DNA of 64,000 nucleotides from Modestobacter sp. DSM 44400 (GCF_900107175.1 NZ_FNOZ01000004.1:62001-126000); one strand, 5' to 3'; numbered from the stretch's first letter, positions 1 to 10,248 are shown. Made by a program: numbers and translations. Notes: generated from the sequence alone by a model not told the origin.

Positions 1-798
1 GTCGCCCGACGGGACAACCGGCAGCGGGTGCAGCGGCGCAACGAGGAGTCCCCCGAGCTGCTGCTCGGTCGCAACCCGGTGCTCGAGGCGCTGCGCGCCC
101 AGATCCCGGCCACCGCGCTCTACGTCGTCACCGGCGACACCAGCCGGGGCGGCACCGACGAGCGGATCGCCGAGTCCGTGCAGCTGGCCGCCGACCGGGG
201 GCTCCCGCTGCTCGAGGTGGGCAAGGCCGAGTTCGACCGGATGAGCGACGGGTCGCTGCACCAGGGCATCGGCCTGATGGTGCCGCCCTACGATTACGCG
301 CACCCCGACGACCTGCTCGACATCGCCCGGAACTCCGGGCGCCCGCCGCTGCTCGTGGCCCTGGACGGCGTGACCGACCCGCGCAACCTGGGCGCCATCA
401 TCCGGTCGGCCGCGGCCTTCGACGCCCACGGCGTCCTGGTGCCGCAGCGCCGGGCGGTGGGCATGACCGGCTCGGCCTGGCGCACCAGCGCCGGTGCCGC
501 GGCCCGGCTGCGGGTCGCCCGGGCGGTCAACCTCGCCCGCTCGCTGGCCTCCTACCAGGAGGCCGGCCTGCAGACCATCGGCCTGGCCGCCGACGGGGAC
601 ATGGGCATCCACTCCTACGACGGGTTCGCCGACCCGATCGCGCTCGTCGTCGGGGCCGAGGGCGCCGGGCTGTCCCGGTTGGTCCGCGAGCGCTGCGACG
701 TGGTGCTGTCCATCCCGATCACCAAGGACACCGAGTCGCTGAACGTCAGCGTCGCGGCCGGGATCGCGCTCTACGCCGCCGCCTCCGCCCGCCGGTGA
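1..798 (+). CDS. rlmB: 23S rRNA 2'-O-ribose methyltransferase, TrmH/SpoU family (5' end outside window)
   Basis: SPOUT-class methyltransferase that uses S-adenosylmethionine to methylate a ribose in 23S rRNA. The reading frame is open from base 1 (basic residues precede the GTG at 28), so the gene very probably starts left of the window; actinobacterial homologues carry such a basic, disordered N-terminus. Visible: the substrate-binding domain opening with [12 protein letters not shown], then the SPOUT knot motifs NLGAIIRSA (motif 1), [12 protein letters not shown] (motif 2) and [13 protein letters not shown] (motif 3). In many actinobacteria the gene follows cysS; that cannot be checked here. 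It ends 5 bp before a perfect palindrome that separates it from the convergent ABC ATPase gene. Family assignment is firm; the exact target nucleotide (G2251-type) is inferred. Confidence 0.9.
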   Translation, partial: VARRDNRQRVQRRNEESPELLLGRNPVLEALRAQIPATALYVVTGDTSRGGTDERIAESVQLAADRGLPLLEVGKAEFDRMSDGSLHQGIGLMVPPYDYAHPDDLLDIARNSGRPPLLVALDGVTDPRNLGAIIRSAAAFDAHGVLVPQRRAVGMTGSAWRTSAGAAARLRVARAVNLARSLASYQEAGLQTIGLAADGDMGIHSYDGFADPIALVVGAEGAGLSRLVRERCDVVLSIPITKDTESLNVSVAAGIALYAAASARR

Positions 799-802
799 CC
801 GG

Positions 803-830
803 TTCCGCAGAAATGGCCATTTCTGCGGAA
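803..830. terminator. 28-bp perfect palindrome between convergent genes
   Basis: Bases 803-816 and 817-830 are exact reverse complements with no spacer. The site lies between the stop of rlmB (+) and the stop of the ABC ATPase gene (-), which suggests a bidirectional terminator. Its 20-bp core GCAGAAATGGCCATTTCTGC recurs at 17396-17415 inside a coding region, so it may instead be a repeated palindromic unit or a protein-binding site. Confidence 0.6.
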
Positions 831-846
831 CGGAGGAGAGCCGGCG

Positions 847-1929
<1,083 letters not shown>

Positions 1930-1999
1930 GGGCGGGACTGTAATGGCACGAACGGGCCGCCGGAGCACGATCCGGTGACGATGGGGCCGGCCCGGGAGC

Positions 2000-3280
2000 T
2001 CAGGACAGCAACTGGCCCACCGTGTAGATGACCAGCCCGGCCAGGCCGCCGACGACGGTGCCGTTCACCCGGATCCACTGCAGATCCCGGCCCACCTGCA
2101 GCTCGATCCGCCGGCTGGTCTCCTCGGTGTCCCAGCGGGCCACGGTGGCGCCGACCAGGTCGGCGACGTCGCCGGAGAAGCGCTCGACGGCGTACCCCGC
2201 GGCCCGGCGGCTCTGCCGCTGTACCAGCTCGCGGATCGTCGGGTCCTCCACCAGCAGCTTCGCGGCGTGCCGGATCAGCCCGGCCATCCGCGCCCGCAGC
2301 ACCGAGTCGGGGTCGGCCGCGGCGGCGACGACAGTGGTCTTGACGGTGCTCCACAGCGACCCCGACCAGGTGCGCACCGCCGGGTGGTCGAGCAGCTCGT
2401 CCTTGAGCTGCTCGACCCGGGCGGCCGCGACGGGGTCGGTGCGCAGCGAGTGGACGTAGGCGCGTAACCGGAGGTCGTAGGCGCGCCGCAGCTCGTGCCG
2501 GGGATCGTCGCCGACCTCCTCGAGGAAGCCCTGCAGCCCGCTGAAGACCCGGTCGAACACCCGGTCGTCGACCCAGTCCGGCACCCAGGACGGCGAGGCG
2601 TCGCCCAGCTGGGCGCGGAAGACGACCCGGTTCTCCTCCAGGAACCGGGCCAGGCCGGTCAGCGCCGCCGACAGCACCTCCTGGTGCCGGTCGCCGTCCA
2701 CGACCAGCTCCAACGCCCGGGCGACGGCCGGCGCGGCGGGGGTCTCGCGGAGCTTCCGGTCCACGAGGGCGGCGACGGCGGGCTGCAGGTCGTCGTCCTT
2801 GAGCAGGTCGGTCAGCGCACCCAGCGCCGCGCCGGCGTCCCCGGCGAGCCGCTCGGCCCGGCCCGGGGCGGCGAGGAAGGTGCCCAGCCGGCCGGGCACG
2901 TCGACGGCGGCCAGCCGCTCGTCGACCACCGCGCGGGTCAGGAAGTTGTCCTGCACGAAGGTGCCCAGGCTGGTGCCGATCTGGTCCTTCTTGCGCGGGA
3001 TGATCGCGGTGTGTGGGATCGGCAGTCGCATGGGGTGCCGAAACAGTGCAGTGACGGCGAACCAGTCGGCGAGGGCGCCGACCATGGACGCCTCGGCGGT
3101 GGCCCGTACGTAGCGCACCCAGGCCCCGAGGTTGTCGCCGGCAAGCACGCAGACCAGGAACACGACGGCGGCGAAGAGGAACAGCGCCAGCGCCAGGCGC
3201 TTCATCCGGGCCAGATCGCGGGCGCGGGCCGGATCGTCGAGGGAGCCGGCCAGGGGGACGGTCAGCGGGGAGGCCGGCAC
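2000..3280 (-). CDS. DUF445 family membrane-anchored protein
   Basis: 426 aa. An N-terminal transmembrane helix (about residues 28-47, LALALFLFAAVVFLVCV) is followed by the conserved ALADWFAVTALFRHPMRLPIPHTAIIP block typical of DUF445 (YjiN/COG2733), a long mostly helical region, and a second hydrophobic helix at the extreme C-terminus (GTVVGGLAGLVIYTVG). This predicts a large soluble domain held between two membrane anchors. Function unknown in the family. The GTG at 3280 has GGAGGA directly before it and TACCCT 6 nt upstream, so it is probably leaderless. It lies downstream of the htrA-like gene on the same strand but is separated from it by a strong hairpin, so it is likely transcribed independently. 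Confidence 0.88.
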   Translation of the reverse strand: MPASPLTVPLAGSLDDPARARDLARMKRLALALFLFAAVVFLVCVLAGDNLGAWVRYVRATAEASMVGALADWFAVTALFRHPMRLPIPHTAIIPRKKDQIGTSLGTFVQDNFLTRAVVDERLAAVDVPGRLGTFLAAPGRAERLAGDAGAALGALTDLLKDDDLQPAVAALVDRKLRETPAAPAVARALELVVDGDRHQEVLSAALTGLARFLEENRVVFRAQLGDASPSWVPDWVDDRVFDRVFSGLQGFLEEVGDDPRHELRRAYDLRLRAYVHSLRTDPVAAARVEQLKDELLDHPAVRTWSGSLWSTVKTTVVAAAADPDSVLRARMAGLIRHAAKLLVEDPTIRELVQRQSRRAAGYAVERFSGDVADLVGATVARWDTEETSRRIELQVGRDLQWIRVNGTVVGGLAGLVIYTVGQLLS

Positions 3281-3307
3281 TCCTCCAGGGTAGGGGCCCC
3301 GGACGTG

Positions 3308-3345
3308 CGACGACCCGGCACCTCGGGGGCGGTGCCGGGTCGTCG
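3308..3345 (-). terminator. 15-bp stem hairpin downstream of the HtrA-like gene
   Basis: Arms 3308-3322 and 3331-3345 are perfectly complementary with an 8-nt loop. The hairpin starts 13 bp past the protease stop codon on the minus strand and precedes the DUF445 promoter. There is no T tract, as is usual in high-GC actinobacteria. Confidence 0.7.
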
Positions 3346-3358
3346 GTCCAGGGGGCGG

Positions 3359-4747
3359 TCAGTTGGCGGCGGCGTCCAGCGTCACGTCGACCGTCGAGGA
3401 TTTGCCGTCCCGACGGACGGTCAGCGTCACCTGGTCGCCCGGCTTCGCGCTGCGCACCGCGGCGGTGAGCTCGGTGGCGGTGGTCACCGCGCGGTCGCCG
3501 ACGGCGGTCACCACGTCACCGGCCTGCAGGCCGGCGTCGGCGGCCGCACTGCCGGCCTGCACCTGCACCACCTCGGCGCCGGTGCCGACGGCCGAGCTCT
3601 GCGCCGCCGTCCGGGCGCTGACGCCGAGCAGGGCGTGGGTGGCCGAGCCGTTGGCGATGATCTCGTCGGCGATCCGCTTGGCGGTGTTCGACGGGATGGC
3701 GAAGCCGACGCCGATGTTGCCGCTCTGGCCCGAGTCCTGGCCCGGTACGGCGGTAGCCACCGTGGCGATCGCAGTGTTGATGCCGATCACCTGACCGGCG
3801 GCGTCGACGAGCGCGCCGCCGGAGTTGCCGGGGTTGATGGCGGCGTCGGTCTGCAGCGCGTCGATGACCGTCTGCTCGGTGTTCGAGCCGGTGGACACCG
3901 CCCGGTTGGTGGCGCTGATGATGCCGTCGGTGACCGTGTTCGACAGGCCCAGCGGCGCACCGATGGCGATGGCCAGGTCACCGACCTGCACCTCGGTGGA
4001 GTCGGCGAAGGTGGCGGCGGTCAGGCCGTCGGCGTTGTCGAGCTTCACCACGGCGAGGTCCGACGTCGGGTCGGTGCCCACGACGCTCGCGTCGTAGAGC
4101 GTGCCGTCGGCCGTGCGGACCTGGACCGTTGCGTCCTCGGTGCTGCTGTCCAGGGTGACTACGTGGTTGTTGGTCAGCACGTAGCCGTCCGCGGTCAGCA
4201 CCACCCCGGAGCCCGACCCGCCGCTGGATCCCGAGCTTACGTAGATGGTGACCACGCTGGGCGCGGCCTTGGCGGCCGCGGCAGTGGCGGAGGTGGCCGA
4301 TTCCGGATCCTTGATGACGACGCTCTGCGCGCTGGCCGCCGAGGAACCGGCGCCGCCGTCGTTGCCGACCAGGGTGGCTACCCCTGCGCCGGTGCCGCCC
4401 CCGATCAGCGCCCCGGCGACCAGGCCGGCGGCCCCGAGCCGCCAGCGGCCGGCCCGGCGGACCGGCTGCACCGGCGCGGCGGCCGGCTGGAAGGCGGGAA
4501 AGCCGGGGTGCCCCGCGGCCTGGTGCGGTGCGCCGGCCGGCTGACCCCAGCCGGCCGGCGGCCAGCCCTGGTGCGCGGTGTCACCGGCGTGCGGCGGGAA
4601 CTGTGCGGTCGGCTGCTGTGGGTTCGCGTACGGGTTCGGCACGGGCTGCGGCTGCTGGGCCTGCGGTGGCGCCCAGGAGCTGCCGGCGTCTCCGGGCCGG
4701 TCGGTGCCGTGTCCGGTCTCATCGCCCGGTCGGTTCTGCTCAGTCAC
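3359..4747 (-). CDS. Membrane-anchored HtrA/DegP-like trypsin serine protease with PDZ domain
   Basis: Extracytoplasmic quality-control protease of the S1C family, 462 aa from GTG 4747 (ribosome site GGGGAGG 7 nt upstream). Layout: proline/glutamine-rich cytoplasmic N-terminus (about 1-95), one transmembrane helix (LGAAGLVAGALIGGGTGAG), an Ser/Ala linker, the trypsin domain with catalytic His in LTNNHVV, Asp in SDLAVVKLD and Ser in NPGNSGGALVD, then a C-terminal PDZ domain (VVQVQAGSAAADAGLQAGDV). All triad residues are present, so activity is expected. Same architecture as mycobacterial HtrA/PepD proteins. No sensor kinase lies next to it, so regulation cannot be inferred. Confidence 0.92.
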   Translation of the reverse strand: MTEQNRPGDETGHGTDRPGDAGSSWAPPQAQQPQPVPNPYANPQQPTAQFPPHAGDTAHQGWPPAGWGQPAGAPHQAAGHPGFPAFQPAAAPVQPVRRAGRWRLGAAGLVAGALIGGGTGAGVATLVGNDGGAGSSAASAQSVVIKDPESATSATAAAAKAAPSVVTIYVSSGSSGGSGSGVVLTADGYVLTNNHVVTLDSSTEDATVQVRTADGTLYDASVVGTDPTSDLAVVKLDNADGLTAATFADSTEVQVGDLAIAIGAPLGLSNTVTDGIISATNRAVSTGSNTEQTVIDALQTDAAINPGNSGGALVDAAGQVIGINTAIATVATAVPGQDSGQSGNIGVGFAIPSNTAKRIADEIIANGSATHALLGVSARTAAQSSAVGTGAEVVQVQAGSAAADAGLQAGDVVTAVGDRAVTTATELTAAVRSAKPGDQVTLTVRRDGKSSTVDVTLDAAAN

Positions 4748-4864
4748 TGGTCGTCCTCCCCTACCTCGCGTCGGGCCGTCCCCGCCGCGATGGACACCAC
4801 TGTGCGGGAGCGGACTGGGCCGCAACTGGAGGTGGGCTGTGAGGTTCCTGCATGCGCCGGCCGG

Positions 4865-5638
4865 TCAGCGTCGCAGTACGCCGCGGGCCACGAGCTCCAG
4901 GGTCACCCACACCGCAAGGCCCTGCGCCGCCAGCAGCCCGACGAGCACCAGCAGCTGAGCCGCCCCGGCCTCCACGGCGCTGCCTCCGCCCAGCAGGACG
5001 CCGACGAAGGCCCCGGGGAGGGTCACCAGCCCGACGGTGCGGGTCTGGTCCAGCCCCGGCACCAGGGCGGTGGCAGCGACCGGGCGGGCGATCTCCAGGA
5101 CGGCGTCCCGCGGCAGGAAGCCGAGCGCCAGTGCGGCGTCCACCTCGCCGCGGCGCTGGTCCAGCTCGTCAAACAGTCGCCGCCCGGCCAGCGAGGTCGC
5201 CGTCATGGCCCCGCCGATCACGATGCCGGCCACCGGGATGACCGCCACCCCGCGCAGCGGGACCGAGCCACTGGCCAGCACCAGGGCGACCACCGGGACG
5301 ACGCCGGTGAGGACGGCGGCGCCGGCGGCGGCGACCCGTCGCACCCGGCCCGGAGCGTGCACCGGCAACCGGGTCACCCGCCCGGCCGCGGTGGCGGCCG
5401 CGACGGTGAGCATGAGCAGGACGAACAGCGTCGACAGCGCCAGTGAACCCAGGACGGCGGCCAGCACGGTGGAGACGACGGCCAGCTGGACCGCCGCCCG
5501 CAGTGCTGCGACGGCCACCGGGCGCTGCTGGCCCAGCCCGGACGTCCAGCCGACCGCCACGGCCAGCGCGGTCAGCGCGACCGCCGCGAGGGCGAGCCCG
5601 GGACCCACCTGCACGACGGAGTTGCCCACGGCGCACAT
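4865..5638 (-). CDS. FetB/YbbM-like ABC transporter permease (UPF0014)
   Basis: Integral membrane protein of 257 aa with about seven hydrophobic segments. Conserved UPF0014 blocks are visible: LRAAVQLAVVSTVL, PVAGIVIGGAMTATSLAGRRL, LALGFLPRDA and TVGLVTLPGAFVGVLLGG. In Escherichia coli the FetA-FetB pair is linked to iron export and peroxide resistance, but no ATPase gene is adjacent here, so the substrate is unproven. The ATG at 5638 places the first helix correctly; an internal GTG four codons later is a possible alternative. Confidence 0.85.
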   Translation of the reverse strand: MCAVGNSVVQVGPGLALAAVALTALAVAVGWTSGLGQQRPVAVAALRAAVQLAVVSTVLAAVLGSLALSTLFVLLMLTVAAATAAGRVTRLPVHAPGRVRRVAAAGAAVLTGVVPVVALVLASGSVPLRGVAVIPVAGIVIGGAMTATSLAGRRLFDELDQRRGEVDAALALGFLPRDAVLEIARPVAATALVPGLDQTRTVGLVTLPGAFVGVLLGGGSAVEAGAAQLLVLVGLLAAQGLAVWVTLELVARGVLRR

Positions 5639-5770
5639 CGTGCCTGGTCCATCCCCCCAGGACGGGCGGGATCGGCCGCGGAGGAGGACTCTCTGTACAC
5701 GGGGGACGCCGCTGAGCTGATGCTCGGCGGCAGGGGTCTCCCTCGTTGCTCGCCAGCCAGGGAGGTGCCG

Positions 5771-6592
5771 GTGTCCGCGCACAGTCTGCTCAGCCGGTGC
5801 TCGACGGTGGTCGCCCTGATCCTGACCGGGGGACTCGCGCTCGTCGGGGGCGTCTCGTTGCACGGTACGGGCGTGGCCGCCGTGGGCCTGGCCGGGGCGA
5901 TGGGCGCCTGTCTGACAGCCGGCATCGCTCGGGAGTCCGCCACCGGGTCCGCGCGCGCCACGACCGTCGAGGCGGCCTGGCGGACCGGGGTGGGCGTGGT
6001 GGCAGTCCTGCTGGTGCTGAGCGGCTCGGCGGCGCTGGCCGGCGGGGCCGCCCTGGTGGTGGTTGCACCCTGGGCCGCCGTGGTCGCGCTCGCCTGGTGG
6101 TCCCGCGGCGCCGACGCCCGCCCTGCGGGCCCGCCACACCCCTCCGGGAGCAGCCGGCCCGGCGCGGGACCCGCGGCGCCGGCCCGGCCCGCTGCCCGCC
6201 CGCCGTCGGCCCGGCGGGAACGACACCCCTCCTCGCGCGGCCCCGGCCACCCGCCCCTCCAGGATCCCGCCCACCCGGCGACCTCCCGGCCGGAGCCCGC
6301 GGCCAGGCCGGCCGCGGTGCCCGGTGTGCCGCCGGTCGCCGCCACCGACCTGTCGCGGCTGTCGATGGAGGCGCTGGGCCGGGAGTGGCTGCGCACGGGT
6401 TCGGCGCTGGAGGCCGCGGTAGACCCGGCCGTCCGGGCGCAGGTCGCGCACCGGCGGCGTGAGGCCCTCGACGAGCTGGAGCGCCGCGACCCGGTCGGGT
6501 TCGCCCGCTGGCTCGCCGCCGGGGCGACGGCGGACAGCAACCCCGCGCAGTACCTGCGCGGCGACTGGTCGGCGGGGTCGGGCACCGCCTGA
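5771..6592 (+). CDS. Hypothetical membrane protein with Pro-rich middle and helical C-terminal domain
   Basis: Not recognised as a named family. From GTG 5771 (AGGGAGG 7 nt upstream) the 273-aa product has three or four N-terminal hydrophobic segments (about residues 8-115), then a Pro/Arg/Ala-rich disordered linker (about 118-190), then a compact charged domain with RLSMEALGREWLRTG, AHRRREALDELERRDP and FARWLAAG. The C-terminal part looks like a small folded cytoplasmic helical domain. It is divergent from the FetB-like permease and convergent with the broken dehydrogenase gene. Confidence 0.65.
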   Translation: MSAHSLLSRCSTVVALILTGGLALVGGVSLHGTGVAAVGLAGAMGACLTAGIARESATGSARATTVEAAWRTGVGVVAVLLVLSGSAALAGGAALVVVAPWAAVVALAWWSRGADARPAGPPHPSGSSRPGAGPAAPARPAARPPSARRERHPSSRGPGHPPLQDPAHPATSRPEPAARPAAVPGVPPVAATDLSRLSMEALGREWLRTGSALEAAVDPAVRAQVAHRRREALDELERRDPVGFARWLAAGATADSNPAQYLRGDWSAGSGTA

Positions 6593-6602
6593 GCCGGCCG
6601 GC

Positions 6603-7474
6603 TCAGTCCCGGTCCGGCGCCAGCCCGGCGATCAGCGCGCTGACGTCGACCGCCCCGGGGTCGGGGAGCTGTCGCGCCGCGGCGTCCATGGTCTCCAGCA
6701 CCGCGGCGTCCAGCCGGTCGGGGACGCCGGCCGCCTGCAGCGCCTCCCGGATCAGCCGGGCATCCTTGGCCGCGCCGGTCAGCCCGAAGCTCACCGGGTG
6801 CTCCCCGCCGATCATGTTCGCGCCCTTTAGCTGCGCGTAAGGGGTGTCCAGCGGGCCGCCCGCTATCGCGTCCAGGAAGTGCTGCGGGTCCAGCCCCAGT
6901 CCGCGCGCGAGCGCGATCGACTGCGCGGCGCCGGCGGTGACCATGAACAGCCAAGCGTTGCAAGCCATCTTCAGCCGGCTCCCGGCGCCGGCCCCGCCCA
7001 GCCAGAGCGTCCGGCTGCCCAACGCGTCGAACACCGGGGCCAGCTGCTCGCGCGCGCCCTCGTCCCCAGAGGCCAGCAGCACCAGCGAGCCGTCCTCGGC
7101 CGGCTTCTTCGTGCCCAGCACCGGGCAGTCGACGAGGACCAGGCCCAGCTCGCCGGCGGTGGCGATGGTCGCGTCAGCACCGGCCATGCCGACGGTGGTG
7201 CACTGCAGCCACACACCGTGCCCGGCGCCGGCGCGGCCTGCCGGACGACGTCGACCGCGGCGTCCGCATCGAAGACCGTCGTCAACACGACGTGGGCACC
7301 GGTGGCAGCCTCCACCGGGGAGTCCAGGGTCTCCGCGCCGGTACCGGTCAGCGCTCGGGCCTTCGCCGCGTCGCGGTTCCACATCCGCACCGGGATGCCG
7401 GCCCGCCGCAGCGAGCCGACCATCCCTGCGCCCATCGTGCCGGTGCCGAGGACGGCGACCACGGGGAGCGTCAT
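6603..7474 (-). pseudogene. NAD(P)-dependent oxidoreductase (3-hydroxyisobutyrate dehydrogenase family), frameshifted
   Basis: The N-terminal Rossmann part (GTGTMGAGMVGSLRRAG; frame from 7474) and the rest of the enzyme (TTVGMAGADATIATAGELGL through SRLKMACNAWLFMVTAGAAQ to DVSALIAGLAPDRD) lie in two frames. They join near 7220-7226, where the coding strand reads GTGTGTGGCTGCAG; removing one TG repeat restores GTV-WLQCTTVG and a 289-aa protein of normal family length. The catalytic Lys region (SRLKMACNAW) is intact. Either a two-base slippage in a TG repeat has inactivated the gene, or the assembly is wrong there. The upstream frame preserves the G-x-G-x-x-G nucleotide motif, so the loss looks recent. 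Confidence 0.8.
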
Positions 7475-7541
7475 GTCTCCGATCCTGCAGCTCCCGGACC
7501 GCAGCGGCAGTGCGGGAGACCGGTAGCCTCGCCCGGAGCCC

Positions 7542-7613
7542 GCCCCATTAGCTCAGTGGTAGAGCACTCGCCTTGTAAGCGAAAGGTCGTCCGTTCAATC
7601 CGGACATGGGGCT
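7542..7613 (+). tRNA. tRNA-Thr (anticodon TGT)
   Basis: Acceptor stem 7542-7548 pairs with 7606-7612; the D arm is GCTCAGTGGTAGAGC; the anticodon loop CTTGTAA at 7572-7578 contains TGT; the T arm has GTTCAATCC. It reads codon ACA. CCA is not encoded (discriminator T, then CCG). It lies upstream of the monooxygenase gene on the same strand. Confidence 0.95.
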
Positions 7614-7674
7614 CCGCCCGGCGCTCCGGCGTCGCCACCTGGCCGAGCCGGAGGTGACATACGACACTGCTGCC

Positions 7675-9486
7675 ATGACCACCACCCTCGAGCAGAGCCC
7701 GGCCGCGACCGCCGTCCGGGGCTGGCTGTCCGACTTCGACGCCGCGCTCACCGCCGGTGACGCGGCGGCCGCCGCCGCGCTGTTCACCGAGGACTGCTAC
7801 TGGCGCGACCTGATCTCCTTCACCTGGAACATCACGACCGCCGAGGGGCGGCCGGCCATCGCCGACATGCTCGAGCAGACGCTGACCGGGACCCGCCCGC
7901 GCAACTGGACGATCACCCCCGGGGAAGAGCCGGCCGAGGCCGACGGGGTCACCGAAGCCTGGATCCAGTTCGAGACGGCGGTCGGTCGTGGCCGGGGGCA
8001 GCTGCGGCTGCGCGACGGCCGTGCCTGGACGCTGCTCACCACGCTCTACGAGCTCACCGGGCACGAGGAGCCGACGCGGGACCGGCGGCCCAAGGGCGCC
8101 GAGCACGGGATCCACCGCGACCGCGAGTCGTGGCTGGACCGGCGGGAGCGCGAGGCGCGCGAGCTCGGCTACGAGACCCAGCCGTACGTTCTGGTCGTAG
8201 GGGGAGGACAGGGCGGCATCGCCCTCGGTGCGCGGCTGCGCCAGCTCGACGTCCCGACCATCGTCATCGACAAGCACCCGCGGCCCGGGGACCAGTGGCG
8301 CAGCCGGTACAAGTCGCTGTGCCTGCACGACCCGGTCTGGTACGACCACCTGCCCTACGTCAAGTTCCCGGACAACTGGCCGGTGTTCGCCCCCAAGGAC
8401 AAGATCGCCGACTGGCTCGAGTCCTACACCCGGGTCATGGAACTCAACTACTGGTCCAACACGCGGGCCGTGAACGCCGCCTACGACGAGTCCACCGGGG
8501 AGTGGACAGTGACCGTTGAGCGCGACGGCATCCCGGTCGTCCTGCGCCCGCAGCAGCTCGTGCTGGCCACCGGGATGTCGGGCAAGCCCAACGTCCCCGA
8601 CTTCCCCGGCATGGACGTCTTCCGCGGCGACCAGCACCACTCGTCCGCGCACCCCGGCCCGGACGCCTACCGCGGCAAGAAGTGCGTCGTCGTGGGCTCG
8701 AACAACTCCGCCTTCGACATCTGCGGGGCACTGTGGGAGAACGGCGCGGACGTGACGATGGTGCAGCGCTCCTCAACGCACATCGTGCGCTCGGACTCGC
8801 TGATGGACATCGGACTGGGCGCCCTGTACTCCGAAGACGCCGTCGCCGCGGGCATGACCACGGAGAAGGCCGACCTGGTCTTCGCGTCGCTGCCCTACCG
8901 GATCATGCACGAGTTCCAGATCCCGCTGTACGACCAGATGCGGGAACGCGACAAGGACTTCTATGGGCGGCTGGAGGCTGCCGGCTTCGACCACGACTGG
9001 GGCGAGGACGGCTCGGGGCTGTTCATGAAGTACCTGCGCCGGGGCTCGGGCTACTACATCGACGTCGGCGCCGCGGACCTGGTGGCCAACGGCGACGTCG
9101 CCCTGGTCAGGGGCCAGGTCGACCACCTGACCGAGCACTCGGTGGTGCTCACCGACGGCACCGAGATGCCGGCCGACCTCGTCGTCTACGCCACCGGGTA
9201 CGGCTCGATGAACGGCTGGGCGGCGGACCTGATCTCCCAGGAGGTCGCCGACCGCGTCGGCAAGGTGTGGGGGCTGGGCTCGGACACCACCAAGGACCCC
9301 GGCCCGTGGGAGGGCGAGCAGCGCAACATGTGGAAGCCCACCCAGCAGGAGGCGCTGTGGTTCCACGGTGGCAACCTGCACCAGTCGCGGCACTACTCCC
9401 TGTACCTCGCGCTGCAGCTCAAGGCGCGCAAGGAGGGCCTCCCGACCCCGGTGTACGGGCTCCAGGAGGTTCACCACCGCAGCTGA
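7675..9486 (+). CDS. NTF2-like domain fused to flavin-containing monooxygenase
   Basis: 603 aa from ATG 7675. Residues about 1-140 form an NTF2/SnoaL-like domain (LSDFDAALTAGDAAAAAALFTEDCYWRDL). It is followed by an FAD-binding Rossmann fold with VVGGGQGGIALGARL (about residue 174) and RPGDQWRSRYKSLCLHDP, then an NADPH-binding motif VVVGSNNSAFDICGAL, and ATGY near the end. The stretch FRGDQHHSSAH resembles the FxGxxxH fingerprint of FMO/Baeyer-Villiger enzymes. The fused layout is a known subfamily of class B monooxygenases; the substrate is unknown. The ATG gives a natural start to the NTF2 domain, whereas an in-frame upstream ATG would fall inside the tRNA gene. Confidence 0.88.
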   Translation: MTTTLEQSPAATAVRGWLSDFDAALTAGDAAAAAALFTEDCYWRDLISFTWNITTAEGRPAIADMLEQTLTGTRPRNWTITPGEEPAEADGVTEAWIQFETAVGRGRGQLRLRDGRAWTLLTTLYELTGHEEPTRDRRPKGAEHGIHRDRESWLDRREREARELGYETQPYVLVVGGGQGGIALGARLRQLDVPTIVIDKHPRPGDQWRSRYKSLCLHDPVWYDHLPYVKFPDNWPVFAPKDKIADWLESYTRVMELNYWSNTRAVNAAYDESTGEWTVTVERDGIPVVLRPQQLVLATGMSGKPNVPDFPGMDVFRGDQHHSSAHPGPDAYRGKKCVVVGSNNSAFDICGALWENGADVTMVQRSSTHIVRSDSLMDIGLGALYSEDAVAAGMTTEKADLVFASLPYRIMHEFQIPLYDQMRERDKDFYGRLEAAGFDHDWGEDGSGLFMKYLRRGSGYYIDVGAADLVANGDVALVRGQVDHLTEHSVVLTDGTEMPADLVVYATGYGSMNGWAADLISQEVADRVGKVWGLGSDTTKDPGPWEGEQRNMWKPTQQEALWFHGGNLHQSRHYSLYLALQLKARKEGLPTPVYGLQEVHHRS

Positions 9487-9579
9487 CCGGCCGGTGTGCC
9501 CGCTCGGTCGCGGGCGCGGCGGGACCGTGCCAGGGTCGGGGTCCCGCTGCCGTCCGGGCAGCCGCCCCGAGGAGTCCCG

Positions 9580-9789
9580 TTGAGCGACCACGTCTACCGG
9601 CTGAGCGAGATCGTCGGCACGTCCACCACCAGCGTCGACGACGCCATCCGCACCGCGGTGCGGAAGGCCTCGCAGACCGTGCGCAACATCGAGTGGTTCC
9701 AGACCTCGGAGGTCCGCGGCCAGGTCGTCGACGGCGAGGTCGCCTACTTCCAGGTCACCATGAAGATCGGCTTCCGCGTCGAGGACTGA
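9580..9789 (+). CDS. Dodecin family flavin-binding protein
   Basis: 69-aa protein forming hollow dodecamers that store flavin or CoA-type ligands. Visible family pattern: HVYRLSEIVGTSTTSVDDAI, then KASQTVRNIEWFQTSEVRG and FQVTMKIGFRVED; the Trp in IEWFQ is the flavin-stacking residue. The start is TTG at 9580, supported by GAGGAG 6-7 nt upstream and by the family N-terminus; upstream ATG-like starts would add an unrelated basic tail. It lies 93 bp downstream of the flavin monooxygenase on the same strand, a plausible link through flavin supply. Confidence 0.93.
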   Translation: MSDHVYRLSEIVGTSTTSVDDAIRTAVRKASQTVRNIEWFQTSEVRGQVVDGEVAYFQVTMKIGFRVED

Positions 9790-9791
9790 CC

Positions 9792-10211
9792 TCACACCAG
9801 GACGACGTCGTTCCCGCGGACCGTCACCCCGACCGGAATCAGCGGGGACGTCGCCGGCCCCTCCCGCACCTCACCGGTGGCCGGGTCGAACGCCGACCCG
9901 TGGCAGGGGCAGCCCAGCCCGTCACCGGTGGGCCGCACCGTGCACCCCGCGTGCGGGCACGTGGCGTCGAACGCGGCCACGGTGCCGGCCGACGGCTGGG
10001 TGATGACCACCCGGCGTCCGTCGACCTCGAGCAGGTAGCCGCCCTCGACGGGGACGTCGGCCAGCGCCACCAGCACGTCGCCGCTGGCGACCCCGGTCAG
10101 CTCTGGGAGGTCGATACCGCCTCCGCAGCCGGCCAGCGCGAGCGCGCAGAGGCCGGCACCGCCGGCGATGAGCAGGCTCCGGCGGGACACGCAGGGATGC
10201 ACGGCCTGCAT
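9792..10211 (-). CDS. Rieske [2Fe-2S] lipoprotein with Tat signal
   Basis: 139-aa exported electron-transfer protein. The N-terminus has a twin-arginine motif (SRRSLLIAGG) and a lipobox LAGC with the lipidated Cys near residue 29. The Rieske cluster ligands are in CPHAGC and CPCHGSAF. The domain resembles QcrA-like or arsenite-oxidase-like small Rieske proteins, but no bc1 or oxidase genes flank it, so the partner is unknown. The ATG at 10211 is chosen because it directly precedes the signal; longer frames run into the tandem repeat. The gene ends 2 bp from the convergent dodecin gene. Confidence 0.9.
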   Translation of the reverse strand: MQAVHPCVSRRSLLIAGGAGLCALALAGCGGGIDLPELTGVASGDVLVALADVPVEGGYLLEVDGRRVVITQPSAGTVAAFDATCPHAGCTVRPTGDGLGCPCHGSAFDPATGEVREGPATSPLIPVGVTVRGNDVVLV

Positions 10212-10248
10212 CTTCCATGAGGGCAGCGCCTCGAAGCTGCACGAGCCC

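Noticed and set aside
2495-5446. A 983-codon open frame on the plus strand
   Set aside because: It lies antisense to DUF445 and the HtrA-like protease, is rich in Gly/Arg/Gln/His with no recognisable domain, and is the usual antisense shadow of high-GC coding DNA.
7542-7675. Phage or integrative element attachment site at the tRNA-Thr gene
   Set aside because: No integrase and no duplicated tRNA 3' end was found in the window.
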